This document shows positions 43,550 through 55,110 of a stretch of 64,000 nt of DNA, one piece after another (the stretch's first letter is position 1; the number at the start of each line of letters is the position of its first letter). The translations under genes were made by a program, and so were the position numbers. A model generated the notes under the pieces. The model saw nothing but the letters and a program-made list of their open reading frames with translations, searched no databases and was not told the DNA's origin. The DNA is from Limnoperna fortunei (taxonomy: Eukaryota > Mollusca > Bivalvia > Mytilida > Modiolidae), in NCBI GenBank assembly GCA_944474755.1, contig OX104113.1:18663563-18727562 (forward strand). Reading direction: 5' to 3'.

Positions 43550-44380
43550 CTGAAATGAGAGATAGAATGTCACTTAAGTCTTTTTATCTAATATTGATTT
43601 ACGTTTAGTTTACTTAACAGCAAACTTTGAAATTGTAATTGATGTAAATCTATTTAGGATTCGAATTAAGTAAAATATGCAAAGCTTTTATAATTGAACC
43701 CTATTTTTGCAATCAAGTAAAATATGGAAAGCTCTTGAAATGATCCTATTTTGCAAGTCTACTGTAAAAATGACTTAAAAACGAAAATTGAAACGGCAAT
43801 AACATCAGTTAATTTATTAGGAAACGCAGTTTTATAATGAGTAAAAAGGTCATTCTGAGAAATCCATGTATATATACCACGTATATAACAACCACGAATA
43901 TCGGTAAAATTACCACATATATATGATGTAGAACAACACGAAGCAGTAATTCATAAAAAGCATTTTTATACTCACCCTGCTTGTGTGTTTTTACCATCCA
44001 TGTGAAAAAAATGCACACACAAAAATGTCACCACAAATATCTTTGATAAACGAATCTTTCCAAGTTTATTTGAATAATTCATTACTGTTTTATCCATAGG
44101 ATTAATTGCTTTTCAGGACATGGGATGAACTGTAAGTTGGAAATCGTATATTTATAAGACATTTGAATGGCAATGGATTGTACAGACCGCTGGATTTTGG
44201 CAATTTCTGTAACTGCAATGACGATCAAGATGTAATCATGCGCAGAGTTATACAAAACCAATTGGAACTTCTGTGATCAGGATCTTTTATTAGTATCTTT
44301 TGTTTATCATAAACATTAGAACTTATTATAACTCAATACAATGGCTGTTGTCTTTAAAATACAAATATCCGTGTTAGTAG
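43550..44380. other. Upstream side of V-ATPase D, nothing firm
   Basis: The missing first coding exon would be expected here or further right. I found no convincing ATG exon with a two-base overhang and donor. Confidence 0.4.
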
Positions 44381-45177
44381 ATCTTAGTCTGCATATGATA
44401 AAAATGTTGAAGCCTCGTGGAAGAATCTGGGGATGAGGGATAGGGACCCAAATATGCAACACTTTTTTATAAGAAAATAAATCATTATATAATTGAATAA
44501 AATTCACATTAATAAACATTAGATAGTTTTAAATCTGAACGAAATTTCTAAACCAGTACACCACTTTATGCTTAATAATTACAAGTTACACATTGAAATA
44601 AATTGAACATGTATTTAGAAATAATAATAATAAAAACAGTAATTAAATAAATATAAATATATATACTGATTATTCCTTCTTTTTATACGCCGTCGAAGAC
44701 GGGTCGTATTATGGCAACATCAATGGCGGGTGGTGGGTTGCATAATATCTCGGCAAAGTTCGATAACCAGCCTAATCGCTTAAGCCACTTCAGGTTTATG
44801 GTCTTTATATAAAAAAATGGCAAATTCGCCTTGTCCGCTCTCTATCTCATACAGTTGTTATCCAATCTTCATGAAACTTGGAGAAAATGTGTATTTAATG
44901 TAAAATAGTATAAAGTGAGCCATGTCTTTGAGTCAAACAGTGTAAAAACGTTTTTCATGTACTAGTTTTATTGTTACTCTTATAACCATATATATCTAAT
45001 TCAAATAAAGATAACTTCTATTACAAAACTAACTAGTGTTTTATGTGAATTTTCTTCAATTATTACTTCGAACTTAATGCTTTATTTTCTTAGAAAAAAG
45101 TGTTGCATATTTGGGTCCCTATCCTCCCCAGATTCTTCCACGAGGTTTCAACATTTTTATCATATGAAGACTAAGAT
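44381..45177. mobile_element. ~800-bp element with ~100-bp inverted repeats
   Basis: The left arm (44381-44481) and right arm (45081-45177) are near-perfect reverse complements (ATCTTAGTCTGCATATGATA, TTGAAGCCTCGTGGAAGAAT, GGGACCCAAATATGCAACAC). One short indel distinguishes them. The interior has a dispersed-repeat block (ATACGCCGTCGAAGACGGG) and no gene. Target duplication not fixed. Confidence 0.75.
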
Positions 45178-45299
45178 TTACTTGTTTTGTTTGTTAAGAT
45201 TATCAAATAAGGAAACTTAAAGCGATAATGTTGGTATAACGTTTGATAACCCAATTGTATAAATACTTGTTTTTTTAGATTTTTAAAAAAGAATGGTTC

Positions 45300-45572
45300 C
45301 AGTGGCGGATCCAGAGAGGGGGTCCAGGGGGTCCGGACCCCCCCTTTCGTTTTGACAAGCCTTCTTTTTTTTGTTTTAGCATAACAAAATGACATTTTAA
45401 CGGACATGTTTTATATGTCAGGAAATCGTCAGAATGCAGGATTTTACACCATTTCGTTCAGAGCTTCTGGGGGGCCTTAAGCGGCCCCCAGACCCCCTGC
45501 CGAAATACGACCTCTGCGAGGTCGATGACAAATTTGGACCCCCCCTTTCATTTGAGGCTGCATCCGCCCCTG
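45300..45572. mobile_element. MITE, same family as 22078-22336
   Basis: Ends CAGTGGCGGATCCAG and (reverse complement) CAGGGGCGGATGCAG; internal GGGGGTCCGGACCCCCCC palindrome. Flanks GGTTC (45295-45299) and GGTTT (45573-45577) are a 4-of-5 target duplication. Its apparent open frame is not a gene. Confidence 0.7.
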
Positions 45573-45577
45573 GGTTT

Positions 45578-48040
45578 GTGTTTAACTCGGGTAGAACGGC
45601 CGAATTCTATATTCCAAGCTATGTTGTGCGTCTATTGAATACGTATACTAAAACATATTTTGATATAATTTTAATAATATCAATAGAGGCAAAAACTCAA
45701 ATACATTCCTCTTATAACCGTTTTTAACCGTCGTTTAAAAAAAACAGAAATAACATTTCCTTAATACGATTATGTCCCTTAGATCATTTCGACATCAAAA
45801 TCTATATTAAATTATCTGATTAGTTACACATAGCTGTAGGAAGTTGTTTTTTCATAACTATATATATACATTAAAGAGGGGTCATTATAACATAATTTAT
45901 ATTACTTCTGTATATTTATATTTAGTGGCAATAAACAGGACTTAATAAAGTTTTGATATTAATACAAAGCGAAACCTTGAAAAAAATTGTAATATAACTT
46001 CTGTCTGCATGTTTGTGATCAATTGCAGTTAAAAGAGTTTTAAAAAATGTGTGGTGTAAAGTTAATATCTTTTTGCTGAATAAATTAATTCTTTTAATAA
46101 TTAGAACACAATGATGTTTTAATATTTGGTTTATGCAAACTTGAGCGTGACCTCCATGGGAAAACCTTGACTACAATTTTTTAACATTCCGAAAGCGTTA
46201 TTTTAAAAGATCCCAGATTAACATTTTAAAATTTTAAATTTAAGCAATTCTAATATATTTGTAGTTTTAACAACAAGTTTAGTCGGACGTTTTATGTTAC
46301 ATGTTCTTGCTCTTTGTTTTTATGTAAAGCGTTTTAGAGTGGTTTAAATATTGTACATATAAAGGGCGCTATAGAAATACTGTTTTGTTTATTATATATT
46401 ATTATTACAACTTCTTTTTTATTCTAGCATATACTTTCAAAAGACTGGGGTTTTAACACAGAAAAAAGGACCGCAAGCGAAAACTAGCAAATCCGAAATA
46501 ACAAAACTGTAAAAAAGCAGCATTTCTTTTGTTGTTGTTATGTACATGTTTATATAGTCTCAATCATTTTTATTTGGTCAATATAACGCTCATGTTTCAT
46601 CAAAAGGAAATCGCTGGGGATTTGATGAAGGTTTTGATGCAGAACTAGACAACGGATCGTTTCGAACATTCAAACCGTACTCAATGAGACATGTATAAAC
46701 AAATTGATTTCTATAACTATAGATTAAGAAGATGTATTTCTAAAAATCCAATAGATTGTTATTTGTTCAACACTTGAAACTTTTTGAATGATTATTGACT
46801 TTCATGACGTTTAATTCCAGACTTGCATCTCTTCCAATCCTGGAAAAAACAAACTCACAGGCAAATATACGGCTTAATTAATAGGTGTCGTTTGTGTTAT
46901 TTAGGGATTGATTTCGGAGGAAGCATCAATATTGTTTGATTGCCGGGGAGATTAAAGTCTCCATTCATCACGACGTTTAAATCTAAACAAGCAAAACCTC
47001 GCCAATGATTTATTCAAATGTTTTTGGCCCCATATAACATTTTCAAATCTTTATGTCGACAAAAAGCCGGAGTTTTTCATCACAGAAAGAAACTAATAAT
47101 GCCACATTATTGGCAAAGCAAGGATTTTCAATCGATGAATGCAAAACAGTTCTGTAGAATATGAGATGTTCTTTAAATCCCAATGTCAGAATTCTAAACA
47201 AGAATCATAAATCATTTGTCAATTAACTTTCGTTTAAGCATCTTTATTATCCCGTAAGCTTGTTACATGTTAGACATCATTCTAGCTAACACTATCATAT
47301 ATATTTTAGGCATAGTTGCATCATCTGGTAATTTTAACATAAATAGTATTTTTCTGGGATTTTTTGAAGTATGATATCCTTTTAAGTTCTAGCATTACAG
47401 ACACTTACTTAAAAAAAAGTAATTAAGCATCAGACAGTTAATCACGTCTCATCTAAAACGTATTATTTATCAAAGAATGCGTATATAAAAGAACCCATCT
47501 ACGCATAACTATTGCGACATTTCCATTTTATTGTTCGATTATATTATGATATTCTTTCTTTTAATTAACATCTGATCTGGACGTCATGATGATATACCAT
47601 GTAACAGATTTATAAATCAGAGAATGAGAGTATATAATAAAGGAACATTGACATTTGTTTTCAAGTTTAGCGAATACTAGTATTCTAAAGTCACAGTGTT
47701 TAAAGAGAGGAGATCGCGTCTTTTTGTTATTATTGTGTATCGCGTTAGTGATAATTTTGCACGGACACTAAAAAAGCCAAAGTCAATCAAAAAGCACAAA
47801 TTAGAGTAGGCTAAAGAGTTGTTTGGAATGAATTCTTAATAACGTTTAACACACAATGATTTTATTCAGTGTAATTATTAAAGTTCGGTTTTTTGTCTGC
47901 TCGAAAAGATTGCATTTACTGGATTGTCTTACAAATTAAACAGATAGTATTTTAATTATTTCTTTTGTTATTATCTGACGAAAACTATGTATAACTTTTA
48001 ATGTGTTTAACATATGTTGCAAACTACACAACGCGGTCGC
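45578..48040. other. Intergenic, nothing recognised
   Basis: AT-rich, short frames only; no conserved exon or repeat structure noted on either strand. Confidence 0.4.
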
Positions 48041-49556
48041 ATGTTGTTTTTGGTTATCTTTTGATGATTGCTGTAGTTGTTTATGTGTATACATGTTGTT
48101 TTTGGTTATCTTTTGATGATTGCTGTAGTTGTTGATGTGTATACATTTTGTTTTTGGTTATCTTTTGATGATTGCTGTAGTTGTTGATGTGTATACATGT
48201 TGTTTTTGGTTACCTTTTGATGATTGCTGTAGTTGTTGATGTGTATACATTTTGTTTTTGGTTACCTTTTGATGATTGCTGTAGTTGTTGATGTGTATAC
48301 ATGTTGTTTTTGGTTATCTTTTGATGATTGCTGTAGTTGTTGATGTGTATACATGTTGTTTTTGGTTACCTTTTGATGATTGCTGTAGTTGTTGATGTGT
48401 ATACATTTTGTTTTTGGTTACCTTTTGATGATTGCTGTAGTTGTTGATGTGTATACATGTTGTTTTTGGTTACCTTTTGATGATTGCTGTAGTTGTTGAT
48501 GTGTATACATTTTGTTTTTGGTTACCTTTTGATGATTGCTGTAGTTGTTGATGTGTATACATGTTGTTTTTGGTTACCTTTTGATGATTGCTGTAGTTGT
48601 TGATGTGTATACATGTTGTTTTTTATAACCTTTTGATGAGTGCTGTAGTTGTTGATGTGTATACATTTTGTTTTTGGTTACCTTTTGATGATTGCTGTAG
48701 TTGTTGATGTGTATACATTTTGTTTTTGGTTACCTTTTGATGATTGCTGTAGTTGTTGATGTGTATACATGTTGTTTTTGGTTACCTTTTGATGATTGCC
48801 GTAGTTGTTGATGTGTATACATTTTGTTTTGGGTTACCTTTTGATGATTGCTGTAGTTGTTGATGTGTATACATGTTGTTTTGGTTACCTTTTGATGATT
48901 GCTGTAGTTGTTGATGTGAATACATGTTGTTTTTGGTTATCTTTTGATGATTTCTGTAGTTGTTGATGTGTATACATGTTGTTTTTGGTTACCTTTTGAT
49001 GATTGCTGTAGTTGTTGATGTGTATACATGTTGTTTTTGGTTATCTTTTGATGATTGCTGTAGTTGTTGATGTGTATACATGTTGTTTTTGGTTACCTTT
49101 TGATGATTGCTGTAGTTGTTGATGTGTATACATGTTGTTTTTGGTTACCTTTTGATGATTGCTGTAGCTGTTAATGTGTATACATGTTGTTTTTGGTTAC
49201 CTTTTGATGATTGCTGTAGTTGTTGATGTGTATACATGTTGTTTTTGGTTATCTTTTGATGATTGCTGTAGCTGTTAATGTGTATACATGTTGTTTTTGG
49301 TTACCTTTTGATGATTGCAGTAGTTGTTGATGTGTATACATGTTGTTTTTGGTTACCTTTTGATGATTGCTGTAGTTGTTGATGTGTATACATGTTGTTT
49401 TTGGTTATCTTTTGATGATTGCCGTAGTTGTTGATGTGTATACATGTTGTTTTTGGTTACCTTTTGATGATTGCTGTAGTTGTTGATGTGTATACATGTT
49501 GTTTTTGGTTACCTTTTGATGATTGCTGTAGTTGTTGATGTGTATACATTTTGTTT
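48041..49556. repeat. 52-bp minisatellite, ~29 units
   Basis: Unit: ATGTTGTTTTTGGTTACCTT then TTGATGATTGCTGTAGTTGT and TGATGTGTATAC. Variable sites are ATGTTG/ATTTTG and GGTTACC/GGTTATC. In the left half the ATG and ATT types tend to alternate, giving a 104-bp higher-order period; the right half is mostly the ATG type. There are no unique spacers, so it is not a CRISPR array. No open frame spans it. Confidence 0.95.
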
Positions 49557-49879
49557 ATTTCACTAATAGTAGATAAATAATTCCTTATTTCAGTGTTAAA
49601 AAATCTAAAGAACAGTGGTGTGCATATGGACTATAAACGGATTTACGGACTACTTTAAGACACGTGCAAAGCCACTCTTGTATTAGAAGCGTATGTTTTG
49701 CCAATATAACGATATGGAAATTGACATAAAACAATACGTTCTTACTAAACAATTATTGCAACATTAGGAATTTTAAACTTGCTATTATTCGAATAAAATG
49801 CAAACAAGGTTACACGATTTACTACGTTTCATCTAAAGAAAGCTTAAGTGACCAAAAACTATTTAAAATCTATATAAAA
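49557..49879. other. Junction between minisatellite and Penelope-like relic
   Basis: No feature seen, apart from sequence that may be the 5' part of the relic (from about 49790). Confidence 0.4.
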
Positions 49880-51370
49880 ATGAATCTTAACCATTACATT
49901 AAAGATCGACCTAAATCCGTATTCAAAAACGAGGATGCTATGCGGTGCCTCACTTCCCTCCATGACAAATATATTGTCGTTCCCGCAGACAAGGCTTCCA
50001 ACAGCATTGTGATGGTATGTAAGTCACATTACTATGAATGCCTCATGAAAGAGCTAGAAATCAAGGATACATCTGGTAATTCCATATACCAATGTACCAC
50101 ATCTGATATAAATGAAATCCTGGCTAACCATAAGTCCTTCTTGACCTCTTTGAATATTTATTACGACAAAGAGTCTGAAGACTTACCACACTTTTATTGG
50201 ATTCCAAAATTACATAAAAATCATTACATAGTCGGCTAATCTACGTGTCATACCAAAGAGTTGTCAAAACGGTTGATGGCATTGATAGTAATGACTAAGA
50301 TATTGTCTGCAGTGAACGAAAGGACGCAATAATTGCAAAACTGTTTATTCGCAAAGTATTATTAATCATATGTGGACTCTTAACAAAAAATTTAAGATCG
50401 ATATCTAAAATTTCATTTGTTAGAACCTCCTATATTTGAACTCTTTATACTACCTTGCCACACGAACAGCTAAAATCATGTCTTATCGAAATCATACATG
50501 AAACCTTCGCCCCCACATATGCCTACAAACATATAGTTTTAGTTCACGACAGTACGGTTTTTTCTACAAAAGAACAAAAAGGCAAATTATTCTTCAGCGA
50601 CATTTCTGAGCGACAACATTTTAACTTTGGAGATCGGTTTTTCAGCGGAATGTCGGAATTCCAATTTGTAAAAACTGGACCCCACTCTTTTCCGATTTGT
50701 TTCTGTTTTCTTATGAAACTGAATTTCTTCGACGTCTTATTATAGACAAGAAGATTGCAGAAGTTAGGTCATATATATATATAAAAGTCTAAAGAGTCTA
50801 CCAACCAGCAAGCTTATTAAGTATCGGATCTACAAACACGACGATACAGCATAAACAAAAAATAATATACAAGTCTAGAAGATTATGCAACGATACAAAT
50901 GACGGTGTTTCTTGTCAAAAATTTAGACAAAGAGTGACCAACAAATGGCCTTAGTCATTGAATGTCAATATAAATAAATGACGTGAACAAGTCATAACAT
51001 ATTTATCAATATATATACCACTAATATATATATTGATGATGTCCTTTCAATTAACAACCCTTAATTCTCTGCAAGGCTTCCATTAATACATGATTCAGTA
51101 CTAGAAATTAAGGAAACCACAGAAAGAGTTTCATCTACATCATTTTTAGACCTGCACCTCAAAAATGATACCAGCGATTATCTTAGCACAAGAATTCACG
51201 ACAAACTACGCGATTTTAATTTCAATATTATAAACTTTCATGACTTATGCAGCAATATTCCAGCTCCTCCTCCATACGGTGTCTATATTTCTCAATTAAT
51301 CAGGTATGCAAGAGTTTGCAGCGAGTATACTGATTTTACTAATGTCACCAATTTCTTCTGATAAACTTAT
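49880..51370 (+). pseudogene. Penelope-like reverse transcriptase relic
   Basis: Segments appear in order across frames: KYIVVPADKASNSIVMVCKS, FYWIPKLHK (the Penelope PK(I/L)HK signature), LPHEQLKSCLIEII, GHDST-like LVHDST, NVGIPICKN (degenerate GIPMG), LFSYETEFLRRLI, YIDDVLSIN (intact catalytic YIDD, about 51029), SFLDLHL, and YGVYISQLIRYARVC. Many frameshifts and stops separate them. No GIY-YIG endonuclease region was recognised downstream. Confidence 0.75.
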
Positions 51371-51839
51371 AAACTAAGGTTATAAAAACGAGCAATTTTA
51401 ATTAATTTTACTATAGATACCACTTTCGTGTCGAAAAATATTCTCTTTAAAAAAATGGTTGTAGATAGTTTTACCAATTTTTGAATTAACTCAGTGTGCT
51501 AAGATGGTTTCTAAATACACATATTACTTACTAGTGGTATATGATACACATCCATTTTAATCAACAACATCACATACTACAGTAATAGAAGCGGGAGGTT
51601 GCGCATGCCATAAAACCTTGTTTATCCAACCATTTCTTTTAAAATGCCTATACCAAGTCTGGATTATTGCTGTAGTTCCTGTATTTTTGGTTGCTGGTTC
51701 TGGAATAAGCCGGTTTCTCGGATTTTGATTTGTGGATTGTCTTTTTAACTTTTTTCTCGGTGTTCGGTATTTTTTTTATATAACCTTTATTCACCTGTTC
51801 AATCTAGTAAAGACAGATACAAATGTTAAGGCATTATGA
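51371..51839. other. Probable 3' part of the Penelope-like relic
   Basis: No gene. Contains (TTTT)(CTCGG)-type AT-rich stretches often found after such elements. Confidence 0.35.
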
Positions 51840-52033
51840 GAAAATAGACCTCGACATTGGAGGTCATTTAGCAACAAAGGGGACAGGAAAATAGACCTCG
51901 AGATTGGAGGTCATTTAGCAACAAAGGGGACAGGAAAATAGACCTCGAGATTGGAGGTCATTTAGCAACAAAGGGGACAGGAAAATAGACCTCGACATTG
52001 GAGGTCATTTAGCAACAAAGGGGACAGGAAAAT
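51840..52033. repeat. 47-bp tandem repeat, four copies
   Basis: Unit GAAAATAGACCTCGAGATTG, GAGGTCATTTAGCAACAAAG, GGGACAG. Four copies differ at a single G/C site (CGACATT/CGAGATT). The unit itself contains the inverted pair GACCTC/GAGGTC. Confidence 0.95.
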
Positions 52034-52119
52034 CAATAACCACAACAGATTAAGAGACGAAAGTGGTTGATAAGTAGCTCCTGGAAAATGAACAAACAAA
52101 AGATATCATTTGAAATGGA

Positions 52120-55110
52120 TTAAACAAGCGGCGTTTAGAAATGTCATTCTAAAATGATGGAGAAGGGGGCATTTTATGCTGAACATACAACTTACTGTGT
52201 GTATGCTAATTGCATATTTTGTGTTACTAGTGACAATGCCATGGCTTCCATAAATGCTAAAACGTTATCAGCATCCTACTTGTCTAATGCTATCTTCTGA
52301 ATCGCCAGATTATATTTCTGCTTATGAACCGCATGGCCCAGAATACAATTTAACTATCTAGATTTTATTTTAATAAATCATCTTCAGGTTCTAACGTCAG
52401 TTCGTCGACTCAAAAATTATCGACACATAAACTTTATCATCTGCATGCTTTTATATTTGTTTGCTTTTGTTATGTTTGTTGTGAACGGGTATATAAAGAA
52501 GACAAATTTGTTAAAAACCACCCATTTTATTTTCTCTATAGAAATGATTTTCCTACGCAGAACCAGGAATCTTATGCATGAAAAACGATAATTGTAACAT
52601 GTCTTCCCAAGCCGTTTGCAAAATTTATTAGCGTAGTGTTACACGAGAGGATTGTATGTCGTGTATAATATGTTTACACTAAGTCATGATAAAATCCGCC
52701 CAGCATCATTTTGATAAATATTTCTAAATAACTGTATTAAAAGCCTAACTTTGTAAACAGTGACTTCGACAATTAATGACTTTTTCTGTTGCCATCGACA
52801 GAACTGACAAATAAATCTTTTCTTTGAGATTTTGAGACTATCACCAAAATAAATGAATGTCGTTTTTTTAACCCCTCTGAAATACCTGGGCCTACACTCC
52901 GTCTTTTTTTTGTGGGGTTCATATGTACCTAATTTGTGGGTATTTCATTGTCTATTTGTTTTGATTTTGTCCCTCTCTATTCTGTAACCCGTGGCTGTGT
53001 CTGTCCTTTACCTTTTGTTTCCGGAATACTCCTTGGTATCTTCGATACGTTTTTCTTCAAATTACAGCAATATCAAGTCAATTTGGTTTAGATTGATAAA
53101 AATAACCGGATACATCTATATTTTCCGCATTTTTCAACAACGTTATTTTTTCTGGTATGAATTTGATACAAAATACATAAACATTAGTAATTACATTCTT
53201 TAAAATGAATAAAACTATTGTACTAGATGTGTAAAAAAAATGCATAAAAGATAACATTCTAAAATTATGAAGTAGGGGTGTTACGTGCTAAACGTACAAC
53301 ATACTGGGGTGGGGGAGTTAATTGTATATTTTGTGTTCATAATAATTTAACTAATGCCAATGCCACAGCCTTAATAAATGCTAGAAGGTTATCAGCATAT
53401 ACTTCTCCAGTGCCATCTATCAAATCAGCAGATTAAATTTGTGTTTATAAACCACAAGGTTCACATTAGGTTAATCAATCTAAACAGCTAAATTATATCT
53501 GAATACAAGAAGTAGTGTACATATATAGCCAATACCACTCCGTTAAGTTGCTAAAGAAATACTTTTCCTACTCGTACTGTGAGTCTGAAGCAATAATAAA
53601 GATAATGGTATGATGTCTACCCGCTAACTAAACTAACAAATTGAGGGTTTGTGGCTGCAACCAATATAAACGAACGCCGTTTTGTTTTACTTAACCTTCC
53701 GGACTCGCACCTTATTTAATGAAGTTTATGTTACTAAATTTTTCGTTTTTGTGTTGTGTGTCTGTTTGTTTTGTTAGTGTCCCTTCAAAAACTACGGTTT
53801 TGTCTATCTTTTACTTGTCGTTTGCGGAATACTCCTCGGTATCAATGATTCCTTTTTGTTAACATTAAAGCAATACTGTCCGATAAATAGGTTTTATGTT
53901 ATAATACAAATTAGTCAACGCTTCTTCCACTACACTATTATTTGGTCCCAATTTTATGAAAACTACACAAACATTTTATCGTCTGATGTTTATTTAAAAT
54001 TAGAAGGATGGTTGCAAAATCATTTAAAATGGATTAAACAAGAGGTGTTAGAAAGTCAGCAAAAATATCAAACACATAACAGTGAACCTTAATAGGGGAA
54101 ATATATACTGAACTTACTTTGGGGATGTTAATTGTATATTTTGTGTTCATTATAATATAACGAGTGACAATGCGATGGTCTTAATAAATACTAAAAGTTT
54201 ATCTGCATCCTGCTTCCCCAGTGCCATATTTTTAGTTGGTACATTAAATGTGTGCTTGTGAACCACATGGCCCACATTACAATAATTTAATCAAATCTGA
54301 TTGGATGAATATTTGGTTTACGTCCAGGGTACAGTATTTTAGCTATATTAACAAGAGAAACAAGTAAACAAGCAATACATCAATTCGGTAAAGGTTAATC
54401 AAGGATAAAAATTTTGTATGCCAATGGAGAAGAATGGATATGGGTAGGTGCGGAAAATTTAGCCTTTTTTAGCGGCTGCAACGAGCTTACTCTTGTCAAC
54501 ATCTAGAAAAGGGGTCTTTATCGTGCAAGGAGCGTGGCATTCTCCAAACTCTTTACCCAGTATAGAACGCGATAAAGCGTTCCGTATTATGACCTGACAA
54601 CCCTTAACGAAAGGGCATCCCTTTCAGCCTCCCGGGACGCGCTATGCAGCTTGGTGGGTCGAGCACTGTGAACCCTCACACTATGGTCACAGTGAACAAC
54701 TAGATGAATACTAAATAAAAAAGAATCTACAGTTCTGGCGCCAGGTCTTCCACTCCTTGTGTTGATTGATTACAGGTATATAAAGAAGACAAATTAGTTA
54801 AATACCACTCCTTTGTTGTCGCTAAAAAATGTTTGTCATAAACAGAACTAGAAATTTGAAGTATGTTTTAAGAAAACTGTATGTGTAGCCAAGCCTTTTG
54901 CAAAATATAATGGTATAGTATTACATGAGAATTTTTTATAACTTGTTTATGGGTAGACATAATGATAAATATTTTTAAATAACTGTATGAAAAGTGTTAT
55001 TCTTTACATAGTGACCTAAACAATAAATGGTTTTGTCTGTTGCCATGGGCAGAACTGACAAATAAATCTATTTATTGAGATTTTTTGGCTTTAACCAAAT
55101 AAGTGAATGG
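52120..55110. repeat. Diverged tandem segmental duplication, three units
   Basis: The block AATTGTATATTTTGTGTTCA...GACAATGC.ATGGC.T..ATAAATGCTA...TTATCAGCAT recurs at about 52205, 53320 and 54130. The block GCCAAGCCTTTTGCAAAATAT recurs at about 52607 and 54890. CAGAACTGACAAATAAATCT occurs at 52799 and 55049. CGGAATACTCCTTGGTATC occurs at 53022 and 53826. Together these suggest a 0.8-1.9 kb unit present about three times. No gene is preserved in any unit. Confidence 0.6.
54305..54715 (-). mobile_element. Copy of the second repeat family, inverted
   Basis: The reverse complement shares GTGCTCGACCCACCAAGC, TCAGGTCATAATACGGAA, TGCCACGCTCCTTGCACGAT, AAAGACCCCTTTTCTAGATG and GCGGCTGCAACGAGC-type sequence with 40905-41250. 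It sits inside the third unit of the segmental duplication. Confidence 0.7.

Noticed and set aside
44100..44150. Candidate first exon of V-ATPase D (ATGTCTTATAAATATACG on the - strand)
   Set aside because: The peptide does not resemble the expected start (SGKDRI..FPSR), and no donor with the required two-base overhang follows.
48041..49556. Possible CRISPR array
   Set aside because: Units abut without unique spacers and the genome is eukaryotic; it is a minisatellite.
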